The notes under the pieces are model-generated. The model was not told where the DNA came from. It made no database searches and worked only from the letters and a program-made list of their open reading frames with translations. From Proteus terrae subsp. cibarius (lineage in GTDB: Bacteria; Pseudomonadota; Gammaproteobacteria; Enterobacterales; Enterobacteriaceae): DNA of 64,000 nt. Positions 1-7,607 of the stretch are shown piece after piece (positions within the stretch are counted from its first letter, which is position 1; every line of letters begins with the position of its first letter). Where the stretch lies: contig NZ_CP047349.1 in the NCBI RefSeq assembly GCF_011045835.1, positions 2,914,001 through 2,978,000 on the forward strand. Direction: 5' to 3'. The position numbers and the translations under genes are program-made.

Positions 1-65
1 GGGTTTATATTTATGATGAAGATGATGGCAGCAAGCGCATTTATGCTTATGTTATAAAAGAATAA
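1..65 (+). CDS. C-terminal fragment of an unidentified protein
   Basis: An open frame enters from the left edge and ends with TAA at 63-65. It would encode about 20 residues ending in YAYVIKE, acidic then basic. A strong hairpin terminator follows about 20 bp later, which supports this being a real gene end. The fragment is too short for me to recognise a family. A second open frame (frame 1, ending at 57) also crosses this stretch, so the frame choice is tentative. Confidence 0.35.
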   Translation, partial: VYIYDEDDGSKRIYAYVIKE

Positions 66-84
66 TTGTCTTATCTTTTCCCAT

Positions 85-119
85 AAAAAATGCTGATGTT
101 TAATAACATCAGCATTTTT
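85..119. terminator. Bidirectional rho-independent terminator
   Basis: A perfect 10-bp stem, TGCTGATGTT (91-100) with AACATCAGCA (105-114), has a TAAT loop. It is flanked by six A on the left and five T on the right. It can therefore stop both the incoming plus-strand gene and the minus-strand ybbA-ybbP transcript. Confidence 0.85.
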
Positions 120-153
120 ATTTAACTCTATTGATAAGTCCAACTTATTTCAA

Positions 154-2595
154 CTATTCACCTTGAATTCGTCGATACTGCCCTTTATCTTGCAACAGTC
201 TGATCCCTAAGATACTGCCACATAATGAAAGTAATAGTGCAGCAACAATAGGTACGATGATCCACATTCCCCATTGCGGTTGCCAAGGGAAATTAAACAC
301 CGATATTTGTAATAAACTTAATGCAACCTCCGCACCAATCGCTGCAGCTAATCCCGCCATTAAACCTAATAATGCAAATTCAGCCCAAAGAGTCCGTCTT
401 AATAATGACTTACCTGCGCCTAATGTTCGATATACCACTAGCTCAATACGTCGCTGTGTCATTCCTACCTGAATTTGGGCAACTAACAATAACGCACCAC
501 AGATCATTACCAATCCAACCATAATCTCCAATGCTCGACTGACTTGCTGTAAGATTTGTTGAACTTGCTGAATTAATGCGCCTGTATCTAATACGCTTAC
601 AGTTGGAAATTGCCGATTAAGTGCCGTAATTAACGTCCCTTCACCATTGTAATAAAAACTACTCATCCATTTTTCTGGCTGATTACTTAACCCTTCTTCA
701 GAGAAGATAAAGAAGAAGTTAGGACGCATATTTTCCCAATCAACATGGCGAATGCTAGTAACAATCGACTTAAATTCACGAGTATCACCAACAAATGTTA
801 ATTCATCACCCAATTTAATTTCGAGTTGTTCAGCAACACCTTGATCAAGAGAAACACCATTTCCCACTGGAGGCCATGTTCCCTCAACAATCACGTTATC
901 TTTTGGCAACTCGCTATGCCACGTTAAGTTAAGCTCTCGACGAACAGTGTTATTACCAGCATCACGTTTATCAGCCCACTCTTTAGCATTATTCTCATTA
1001 ATCTGCGTTAAGCGCGCTAATACCACAGGAAATGCATCCGTTGGTTCAACGTTATACTTTGCCAACAAGGTATTAACTTCTTGAACTTGAGGTGCAGACA
1101 TATTGATCAGAAAGTAATTAGGGCTATCTTCGGGTAACTGTTTTTGCCATTTATCTAATAAATCACCTTGGATCAGCACCAATAGTGTTAACAACATAAA
1201 TGAAAGTGCAAAAGCAGCCAATTGAGTCATGGTCTGAAAAGGCTGTCGCAACAAGCGAGTTACTGCTAAGCGCGCACTGAGTTGGCGAAATTTAAACTGC
1301 TTTAACACCCACAATCCAAGCCAACCAATCCCCCCCAATAAAAAAGCAATAACAACAACACCAAATAGAATTGACCAGAGTAAAACGCCCGTTCCCGCAA
1401 AAAGCGTCAAAGCACCAACAATAATTAAGCCTACAATCGGTAAATAGTAACGAAGAGGCCAGATAGGTGCCGTGGTATCACTTCTTAATACACGAGAAGG
1501 TTGTGTCGCCATTAGTTGATAATAAGGTCTTAATCCTGTTAATAAAGCTATTAACAACAAGGAACCCACTGACCATACCCATGGTAAGAAACTCGCTTCA
1601 GGTAAACTTTTAGGTAACACTGGTGCTAAAATTTGTAGCAATATTGCCTCAAAAACAAGCCCGACTAATGAGCCTACAACAATAGCACCAATTAAGATCA
1701 CCCCCCACTGCCCAACGATCCACTTTCTCAATGCCCGTTTATCTGCACCTAGTGTTTTTAATACCGCGATTAAGGTATGACGAGTCCGGCAATAATGAGC
1801 CATTGAAACAGCAACCGCTGATATAGCAAGCAATAATGTCAATAGAGCTGATAGCAAAAGAAAGTTTTTTGCACGCTCCATTGATTGTGAAAGTGCCCCG
1901 CTATCTTGTTTTAAACTATTCCAACGCTGATCTGGCTTTAATAGTGGGTCAAAGCGTTGCTGATAACTATCAATCACCGCTTCATCGCCCGCAAACATAT
2001 AGCGATAAGTCAGGCGGCTTCCGGGTTGCACAGCTCCAGTTGCTTCCACATCATCAAGATTAATTAAAATACGGGGGGCGATTTGAAAAGGATTAAACCC
2101 ACTGTCTGGCTCTTGAATTAATACACCACTGATAGTAAATGAAGCATCGCCTACATCAATATTATCGCCGACTTTTATATCAAGTAATTCAAGTAATCTA
2201 GCACCAACAAGGGCCGTCCCTTTTTCAGGCTTTAAGCCTGCTGGCTCTGTTTCTAACTCACCATACAATGGATATAAATTATCTGCGGCTTTCACCAACG
2301 CAAGCTGAGGTGTATCACCTTCAGGCGCATAAGACATGGTAGTAAATTGCATTTGACGGCTGAGGGTTAACCCTTCCTTCTTCGCCTCAGCAAGCCAGTT
2401 TTCATCAACAGGATAAGATGCACGTAAGACTAAATCACCAGCGATCAAATCGCGGCTTTGAGCATAAATGCTTTTATCGATGCGATCACCTATCCGCCCT
2501 AAAGCGAGCACACAAGCAACTGCCAGCGCTAAAGAAAGCCAAACAATTAATAATGCAGGAGAACGCCATTCACGCCAAAACCAACGCCAAATCAT
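154..2595 (-). CDS. ybbP: YbbP, FtsX/MacB-type ABC transporter permease
   Basis: The 813-residue inner-membrane protein matches the size of the E. coli YbbP permease (about 804). It has an N-terminal transmembrane helix, a large extracytoplasmic segment, a central group of helices (about 245-460), a second periplasmic domain and three C-terminal helices, the usual duplicated FtsX-like layout. Its start codon overlaps the stop of the ATPase gene ybbA as ATGA, so the two are translationally coupled and should form one exporter. The substrate is not established. Conserved linkage to tesA has suggested a link with lipid or lysophospholipid handling, but that is inference. Nothing appears truncated. 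Confidence 0.93.
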   Translation of the reverse strand: MIWRWFWREWRSPALLIVWLSLALAVACVLALGRIGDRIDKSIYAQSRDLIAGDLVLRASYPVDENWLAEAKKEGLTLSRQMQFTTMSYAPEGDTPQLALVKAADNLYPLYGELETEPAGLKPEKGTALVGARLLELLDIKVGDNIDVGDASFTISGVLIQEPDSGFNPFQIAPRILINLDDVEATGAVQPGSRLTYRYMFAGDEAVIDSYQQRFDPLLKPDQRWNSLKQDSGALSQSMERAKNFLLLSALLTLLLAISAVAVSMAHYCRTRHTLIAVLKTLGADKRALRKWIVGQWGVILIGAIVVGSLVGLVFEAILLQILAPVLPKSLPEASFLPWVWSVGSLLLIALLTGLRPYYQLMATQPSRVLRSDTTAPIWPLRYYLPIVGLIIVGALTLFAGTGVLLWSILFGVVVIAFLLGGIGWLGLWVLKQFKFRQLSARLAVTRLLRQPFQTMTQLAAFALSFMLLTLLVLIQGDLLDKWQKQLPEDSPNYFLINMSAPQVQEVNTLLAKYNVEPTDAFPVVLARLTQINENNAKEWADKRDAGNNTVRRELNLTWHSELPKDNVIVEGTWPPVGNGVSLDQGVAEQLEIKLGDELTFVGDTREFKSIVTSIRHVDWENMRPNFFFIFSEEGLSNQPEKWMSSFYYNGEGTLITALNRQFPTVSVLDTGALIQQVQQILQQVSRALEIMVGLVMICGALLLVAQIQVGMTQRRIELVVYRTLGAGKSLLRRTLWAEFALLGLMAGLAAAIGAEVALSLLQISVFNFPWQPQWGMWIIVPIVAALLLSLCGSILGIRLLQDKGQYRRIQGE

Positions 2596-3278
2596 GACTC
2601 CTCCTTAAGTTGTCCATCAACTAATCGTAATCGTCTTTGACAACGAGCAGCTAGCTCATTGTCATGAGTCACTAAAATCAAGGTTGTTGCATAATCTCGG
2701 TTAAGAGAGAACAACAAGTCAGCAATTTTATCACCAGTTTTACGATCAAGGTTCCCTGTTGGTTCATCCGCAAAAAGAATGGCAGGTTGAGTACAAAATG
2801 CTCTTGCTAATGCAACGCGCTGTTGCTCACCGCCAGAAAGTTGTGCTGGCATATGGTATAAACGTTCACCTAATCCTAATAGCTTAAGTAAATCAACTGC
2901 ACGCGCATGGCTGTGCTTTTCTGACTCACCTTTTAATAATGCAGGCAACTGCACATTTTCGAGTGCATTCAATGTTGGGATCAACATAAATGATTGAAAA
3001 ACAAAACCAACATGTTGAGCACGCAATTTGGCACGCGCTTCTTCATTCATTTTTGTGAGATCTTCACCCATCAAATGCACACTGCCAGAGGTGCCATCAT
3101 CTAATCCAGCGATGATCCCTAGCAATGTCGATTTACCTGATCCTGACTCACCAATTAACGCAATTGTTTGTGCAGGCTCGACAACTAACTCAACACCCTG
3201 CAATATAGAGATCTGACTATCACCTTGTCCTACTTGTTTGGTTAACTGATGAACTTCAAGAACCTTTTCCGTCGACAT
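2592..3278 (-). CDS. ybbA: YbbA, ABC transporter ATP-binding protein
   Basis: This is the 228-residue ATPase partner of YbbP, of the LolD/MacB class. Walker A GESGSGKST, the signature LSGGEQQRVALARA and Walker B ILFADEPTGNLD are all visible. The reading frame stays open to 3488, but I chose the ATG at 3278 (MSTEKVLEVHQL). It gives exactly the family length, whereas the upstream extension resembles no ABC protein and lies across tesA. The gene is divergent from tesA and the two 5' ends overlap by 30 bp. The last codons overlap the ybbP start. Confidence 0.94.
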   Translation of the reverse strand: MSTEKVLEVHQLTKQVGQGDSQISILQGVELVVEPAQTIALIGESGSGKSTLLGIIAGLDDGTSGSVHLMGEDLTKMNEEARAKLRAQHVGFVFQSFMLIPTLNALENVQLPALLKGESEKHSHARAVDLLKLLGLGERLYHMPAQLSGGEQQRVALARAFCTQPAILFADEPTGNLDRKTGDKIADLLFSLNRDYATTLILVTHDNELAARCQRRLRLVDGQLKEES

Positions 3279-3878
3279 ACATTTTTCCTTATCGTTATGA
3301 TGATGTTTAGCTTTAAGGCAATTGCTGCTGATACCTTTTTGATCTTTGGTGACAGCTTGAGTGCAGGATACCGTCTTCCAATTGAAAGCGCATGGCCACA
3401 ACGCCTTGCTGATAAATGGAAAACAACCTACCCTGATATTAATGTTGTTAATGCAAGCATTAGTGGTGAAACAGCCTTTCAGGGACAAAATAGGCTTCCT
3501 GATTTATTAAAACAGCATCAACCACGCTGGGTTTTAATTGAATTAGGTGCAAATGATGGTTTACAGGGATACCCTGTTGCACAAACAAAAGAGGCATTAC
3601 AAAACATCATTACACAAGTGAAAGATGCCGGTGCAACGCCACTTTTTATGCAAATAATGATTTCACCTAATTACGGTAAACGTTATACACAATCATTTTC
3701 AGCTATCTATCCAAAACTCGCTGAAGATAATGCGCTTCCTCTGCTTCCTTTTTATATGGAGAAAATCGCTGATAAGCCTGAGTGGATGCAAAATGACAGC
3801 ATACACCCCAATGAAGATGCTCAGCCTTTTATTACGCAGTGGATGGATGAAACATTATCCCCTTACCTAACACGTTAG
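3249..3878 (+). CDS. tesA: TesA, periplasmic acyl-CoA thioesterase I / lysophospholipase L1
   Basis: The 209-residue SGNH-hydrolase has a signal peptide (about 1-26, ending AIAA before DTFLIFGDS). The GDSL block FGDSLSAGY carries the nucleophile Ser, GAND supplies the oxyanion Asn, and DSIHPN supplies the catalytic Asp and His. The family hydrolyses acyl thioesters, lysophospholipids and some esters in the periplasm. The start at 3249 reproduces the E. coli-like N-terminus (MNFKNLFR). This start lies inside the ybbA coding region on the opposite strand, so each gene's promoter must sit within the other. ybbO follows 50 bp downstream. Confidence 0.96.
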   Translation: MNFKNLFRRHTFFLIVMMMFSFKAIAADTFLIFGDSLSAGYRLPIESAWPQRLADKWKTTYPDINVVNASISGETAFQGQNRLPDLLKQHQPRWVLIELGANDGLQGYPVAQTKEALQNIITQVKDAGATPLFMQIMISPNYGKRYTQSFSAIYPKLAEDNALPLLPFYMEKIADKPEWMQNDSIHPNEDAQPFITQWMDETLSPYLTR

Positions 3879-3928
3879 ACTATTCTGACAGTAGTTGACG
3901 TAGATTAAACGAGATTAATTGTAAAATT

Positions 3929-4714
3929 ATGCAAAAAACGGTATTGATTACAGGAAGTTCCAGTGGAATAGGACTCTGTGCAGCAAAAGCACTACAGAAA
4001 AGAGGCTATCGAGTTCTTGCTGCTTGCCGTAAAGGTGAAGACCTTGAACGCATGGAAACACTGGGATTAGAACCTATTCATCTTGACCTTGATGATCCAA
4101 AAAGTGTTGAAAATGCAGCACTAGAAGTTATTCGCCTAACAAACGGTCGTTTATATGGATTATTTAATAATGGCGGATTTGGTGTTTATGGCCCATTAGA
4201 TGCCATTACTCGCCAACAAATGGAAAAACAGTTTTCGACTAACTTTTTTGGTTTACATCAGCTTACTACATTACTTCTACCTGCAATGTTACCTCATGGA
4301 GAAGGACGCATTATTCAAACGAGTTCTGTAATGGGGATTATCTCAACGCCAGGTCGAGGTGCTTATGCAGCCAGTAAATATGCTGTAGAAGCATGGTCTG
4401 ATGCGCTAAGAATGGAAGTAGCGCATACTGGAGTTAAGGTGAGTTTAATAGAGCCAGGCCCAATACGAACTTGTTTCACTGAGAATGTCGCTCAAGCTGA
4501 AAAAGATAAACCTGTAAAAAATCCGGGGATTGCGAGTCGTTTCACATTAACGCCTGAAGATGTCGTGAAAAAGCTCATTCATGCTTTAGAAAGCCCAAAA
4601 CCTAAGATACGTTATCCCGTAACCTTATTAACTTACGCTGTCAGAATACTAAAGCGCTTTCTACCTGATATTTTAATGGATACAATTCTCAGTCGCCAGA
4701 GTGGCAAGGCTTGA
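3929..4714 (+). CDS. ybbO: YbbO, short-chain dehydrogenase/reductase
   Basis: The 261-residue classical SDR has the NAD(P)-binding TGSSSGIG near the N-terminus, NNGGFG at the usual NNAG position, an SSVMG strand with the catalytic Ser, and the catalytic Tyr-x3-Lys in YAASK. E. coli YbbO has been described as an NADP-dependent aldehyde reductase. The exact substrate here is unknown. It sits between tesA and cnoX on the same strand as in E. coli. About 85 bp separate it from cnoX, so a second promoter there is possible. Confidence 0.9.
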   Translation: MQKTVLITGSSSGIGLCAAKALQKRGYRVLAACRKGEDLERMETLGLEPIHLDLDDPKSVENAALEVIRLTNGRLYGLFNNGGFGVYGPLDAITRQQMEKQFSTNFFGLHQLTTLLLPAMLPHGEGRIIQTSSVMGIISTPGRGAYAASKYAVEAWSDALRMEVAHTGVKVSLIEPGPIRTCFTENVAQAEKDKPVKNPGIASRFTLTPEDVVKKLIHALESPKPKIRYPVTLLTYAVRILKRFLPDILMDTILSRQSGKA

Positions 4715-4798
4715 TTTTTCAGTATCCACCCTTACTTATTAATAAAATAGCTTTATAAATCACATCTATATTTAAAACTCTCAAAAAGGGACAAGCTA

Positions 4799-5656
4799 AT
4801 GTTAGCAACTGCACATATTGTTGATGTAAATGAATCAAATATTCAACAAATTATAGAACAATCCATGACGAAACCGGTCATGATGTACTTCTATTCAGAA
4901 CGTAGCCCTCATTGTGCAGAGCTTGGCGCAACATTAGATAAACTGGCAGCCGAATTTGCTGATCAATTTATTTTGGCAAAATTGGATTGTGATGTTGAAC
5001 AAATGATTGCCTCACAGTTTGGTCTACGTGCTATTCCAACAGTTTATATATTGCAAGAAGGTCGCCCAGTTGATGGTTTCCAAGGCCCTCAACCTGAAGA
5101 AGCAATTCGCCAAGTTTTAGCCAATGTATTACCTAAACCAGAAGAGTTGAAAGCGGCACAAGCCGCACAATTACTTTCTGAAGGAAAAGCAGAAGATGCT
5201 TTACCTCTGCTAAAAGAAGCGCATCAACTCGCACCTAAAAATAGTGAAATTACGCTTGCGCTAGCAGGTGCTTTAATTTCTTTAAATAAAAATGAAGAAG
5301 CTCAAACCTTGTTAACGACTATCCCATTACAAGATCAAGATAGTTACTACCACAGTTTGTTAGCGCAAATTGAATTACAAAAACAGGCTGCTGATACGCC
5401 TGAAATTCAACAGTTACAAAACGATTTTAATCAACAGCCTGAAAATACCGATCTTGCTATTCAGCTTGCACTAAAATTACATGAAGTTGCTCGTAATGAA
5501 GAAGCGTTAGAATTGCTATTTAGCTTTATCAAAAAAGATCTAAATGCAGGTGACGGGCAAGTTAAGAAAACCCTGATGGATATTTTATCAGCATTAGGTA
5601 CTAATGATAATTTGGCGTCTAAATATCGTCGCATGGTGTATTCTTTACTTTATTAA
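4799..5656 (+). CDS. cnoX: CnoX (YbbN), thioredoxin-fold chaperedoxin
   Basis: The 285-residue cytosolic protein has an N-terminal thioredoxin fold (about 1-110) followed by TPR-like helical repeats (about 115-285), as in E. coli CnoX. That family holds proteins against oxidative aggregation and hands them to GroEL and DnaK. The WCGPC site of true thioredoxins is replaced by S-P-H-C (YSERSPHC); from memory the E. coli protein has S-Q-H-C. A single cysteine there argues against a dithiol reductase role. The C-terminus [13 protein letters not shown] is strongly conserved. A purine-rich AAAAAGGGA lies 5' of the ATG. Confidence 0.95.
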   Translation: MLATAHIVDVNESNIQQIIEQSMTKPVMMYFYSERSPHCAELGATLDKLAAEFADQFILAKLDCDVEQMIASQFGLRAIPTVYILQEGRPVDGFQGPQPEEAIRQVLANVLPKPEELKAAQAAQLLSEGKAEDALPLLKEAHQLAPKNSEITLALAGALISLNKNEEAQTLLTTIPLQDQDSYYHSLLAQIELQKQAADTPEIQQLQNDFNQQPENTDLAIQLALKLHEVARNEEALELLFSFIKKDLNAGDGQVKKTLMDILSALGTNDNLASKYRRMVYSLLY

Positions 5657-5693
5657 TTTTATTTTCTTATTAGAGCAGATTTAGGACAGGTAT

Positions 5694-6617
5694 ATGGAAA
5701 TAGGCATTGGTATTATCATCTTATTCGCTATTATTTTAGTTTTATGTGGTGTTAAAACCGTTCCACAGGGTTATCAGTGGACTGTCGAACGTTTTGGTCG
5801 TTACACTCGTACTCTGGCCCCTGGTCTTCAAATCCTTATACCTTTTGTCGATCGTATTGGGCGCCGTATCAACATGATGGAGCAAGTGCTTGATATTCCT
5901 TCTCAAGAAGTCATTTCTCGTGATAACGCCAACGTCAGCATCGATGCCGTCTGCTTTATTCAAGTGATCGACCCTGTAAAAGCTGCTTATGAAGTCAATA
6001 ATCTTGAGCTTGCCATTATTAATTTAACACTCACTAATATTCGTACAGTGTTAGGTTCAATGGAGCTTGATGAAATTCTTTCTCAACGTGACCAAATCAA
6101 TAGTCGCCTGTTACTGATTGTCGATGATGCAACAAACCCTTGGGGTATCAAAATTACCCGTATCGAAATTCGTGATGTCCGCCCACCAAAAGAATTGATT
6201 TCTGCAATGAATGCGCAGATGAAAGCTGAGCGAACTAAACGTGCCGACATTCTTGAAGCTGAAGGTATTCGTCAAGCTGCTATCTTGAAAGCTGAAGGTG
6301 AGAAACAAGGGCAAATTCTGAAGGCTGAAGGTGAGCGTCAATCTGCATTCTTACAAGCAGAAGCCCGTGAACGTGCAGCAGAAGCTGAAGCTAAGGCAAC
6401 ACAAATGGTATCTGAGGCCATCGCAAAAGGTGATATGCAAGCAATTAACTACTTTGTTGCTCAAAAATATACTGATGCGCTGTCTCAAATTGGTTCAGCT
6501 AATAACAGTAAAGTTATTATGATGCCACTAGAAGCAAGTAATCTTATGGGTGCTATTGGCGGTATTTCTGAATTACTCAATACCAAAAAAAGTGACTCAG
6601 GCAACAAGAGCAATTAA
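5694..6617 (+). CDS. qmcA: QmcA, SPFH/band-7 membrane protein (stomatin-like)
   Basis: The 307-residue protein has one N-terminal transmembrane helix (about 4-20). An SPFH domain follows ([15 protein letters not shown] onward to about 190), then an Ala/Glu-rich coiled coil with EAEG/KAEGE repeats (about 205-255). SPFH proteins form large cage-like oligomers at the membrane and often act with FtsH-type proteases. The neighbouring NfeD-like ybbJ two bases downstream is the usual partner. In E. coli fetAB lies between cnoX and qmcA. Here the gap is only 37 bp and the genes are co-directional. Confidence 0.95.
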   Translation: MEIGIGIIILFAIILVLCGVKTVPQGYQWTVERFGRYTRTLAPGLQILIPFVDRIGRRINMMEQVLDIPSQEVISRDNANVSIDAVCFIQVIDPVKAAYEVNNLELAIINLTLTNIRTVLGSMELDEILSQRDQINSRLLLIVDDATNPWGIKITRIEIRDVRPPKELISAMNAQMKAERTKRADILEAEGIRQAAILKAEGEKQGQILKAEGERQSAFLQAEARERAAEAEAKATQMVSEAIAKGDMQAINYFVAQKYTDALSQIGSANNSKVIMMPLEASNLMGAIGGISELLNTKKSDSGNKSN

Positions 6618-6619
6618 TT

Positions 6620-7108
6620 ATGATTGAATGGATTAGTGCTCAACCTGCACTTTTCTGGCTTTGTCTTGGTGGTTTGCTGTTAATTACAGAAATGTTAGGA
6701 ACAGCAGGATACCTTTTATGGTCAGGAATGGCTGCTCTATGTGTATCGTTGATCACATGGATATTGCCTATTAGCTGGCCTATTCAAGGTGTTTTATTTG
6801 CGATATTAACAGTTATTAGTGCTATTTTTTGGCACCTTTGGCTTAAACGCAGAAAACAATCAAAAGAAGCCGAGAACTTAAATCAGAAAAGTCATCAACT
6901 AATTGGTGTTCATGCTGTTTTATTATCAGATACGGAAAACGGTTTTAGTCGCGTTAAATTAGCTGATGGTAGTTGGCGTGTTTATTCAGACACGCCATTA
7001 CTTGCAGGCGATAAGGTAACAGTAACCGAGATTGATGGTATTACCTTACGAGTGATTGCACTTAAACCGGCTGTTTCTGGTGATGACATCCCCCCGACAA
7101 ATGATTGA
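6620..7108 (+). CDS. ybbJ: YbbJ, NfeD-like membrane protein
   Basis: The 162-residue protein has two to three N-terminal transmembrane helices (about 8-80), then a short soluble C-terminal beta-rich domain ([16 protein letters not shown], the OB-fold of NfeD proteins). NfeD proteins accompany SPFH proteins such as QmcA and probably anchor or modulate them. The start is two bases after the qmcA stop, so they are one operon. The 3' end overlaps the convergent cueR coding region by 47 bp. Confidence 0.9.
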   Translation: MIEWISAQPALFWLCLGGLLLITEMLGTAGYLLWSGMAALCVSLITWILPISWPIQGVLFAILTVISAIFWHLWLKRRKQSKEAENLNQKSHQLIGVHAVLLSDTENGFSRVKLADGSWRVYSDTPLLAGDKVTVTEIDGITLRVIALKPAVSGDDIPPTND

Positions 7109-7475
7109 TGATCGGGCAATCTGCTCCATCATCACCGGGACATTCGCTGGCCAACAAAAGTAATCGCTGGCGAATGGCATTAAGCTCATTAATTGTTTTC
7201 TCAATTTCAGCCACTTTTTTTAAGGTGGCTTCTTTCACGTCTGAACTATGACGAGAAGGATTTCTTAGCAACATTAATAAAGCTCGGCACTCTTCTAAAC
7301 TAAAGCCAACTTCTCTTGCTTGGCGCAATAATGTTAATTCTTCAATATGTTGAGCCTGATAATAACGATAACCGTTTTCACCTCTTCCCGGTGGGGTTAT
7401 CAAATCTTTTTCTTCATAAAACCGAATAGCTTTAGCCGTTAATCCTGTTTTACTTGCGATTTCACTAATATTCAA
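7062..7475 (-). CDS. cueR: CueR, Cu(I)-responsive MerR-family activator
   Basis: The 137-residue MerR regulator has an N-terminal winged helix ([20 protein letters not shown]), a dimerisation helix, and a metal loop whose two cysteines in CPGDDGADC are spaced as in CueR. A Cys-His-His tail (GCHH) follows. CueR senses cytosolic Cu(I) and untwists a 19-bp-spaced promoter to turn on copA. It is divergent from copA, whose operator lies just upstream of this start. Its 3' end overlaps ybbJ. The neighbouring efflux ATPase and operator make the assignment firm. Confidence 0.96.
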   Translation of the reverse strand: MNISEIASKTGLTAKAIRFYEEKDLITPPGRGENGYRYYQAQHIEELTLLRQAREVGFSLEECRALLMLLRNPSRHSSDVKEATLKKVAEIEKTINELNAIRQRLLLLASECPGDDGADCPIINHLSGGCHHQKQPV

Positions 7476-7484
7476 AATTCCCCC

Positions 7485-7515
7485 TTGACCTTCCCCTTGC
7501 GGAAAGGTTTAGCCT
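7485..7515 (+). promoter_or_regulatory. CueR-activated copA promoter
   Basis: The -35 TTGACC (7485-7490) and -10 TAGCCT (7510-7515) are separated by 19 bp, the over-long spacer typical of MerR-family promoters. Within it, ACCTT (7488-7492) and AAGGT (7504-7508) form the dyad. The order CCTTCCCCTTGC then GGAAAGGTT is almost the E. coli copA site as I remember it. It lies between divergent cueR and copA. Confidence 0.93.
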
Positions 7516-7607
7516 TTATCTCTGATAAGAAAAAACCTTTAAAGAAAGCAAGTTACCGAATATTGCGCAATAATAGAGGTAACGCTTTTATGACGGAGAT
7601 AATTAAC

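Noticed and set aside
3279..3488. N-terminal extension of YbbA in the open frame upstream of 3278
   Set aside because: It adds 70 residues unlike any ABC ATPase, lies antisense to the well-supported tesA gene, and the shorter start gives the family length.
7485..7607. Longer CopA start with extra 41 residues
   Set aside because: That start would begin inside the CueR-controlled -35 element; the ATG at 7608 has a proper ribosome site.
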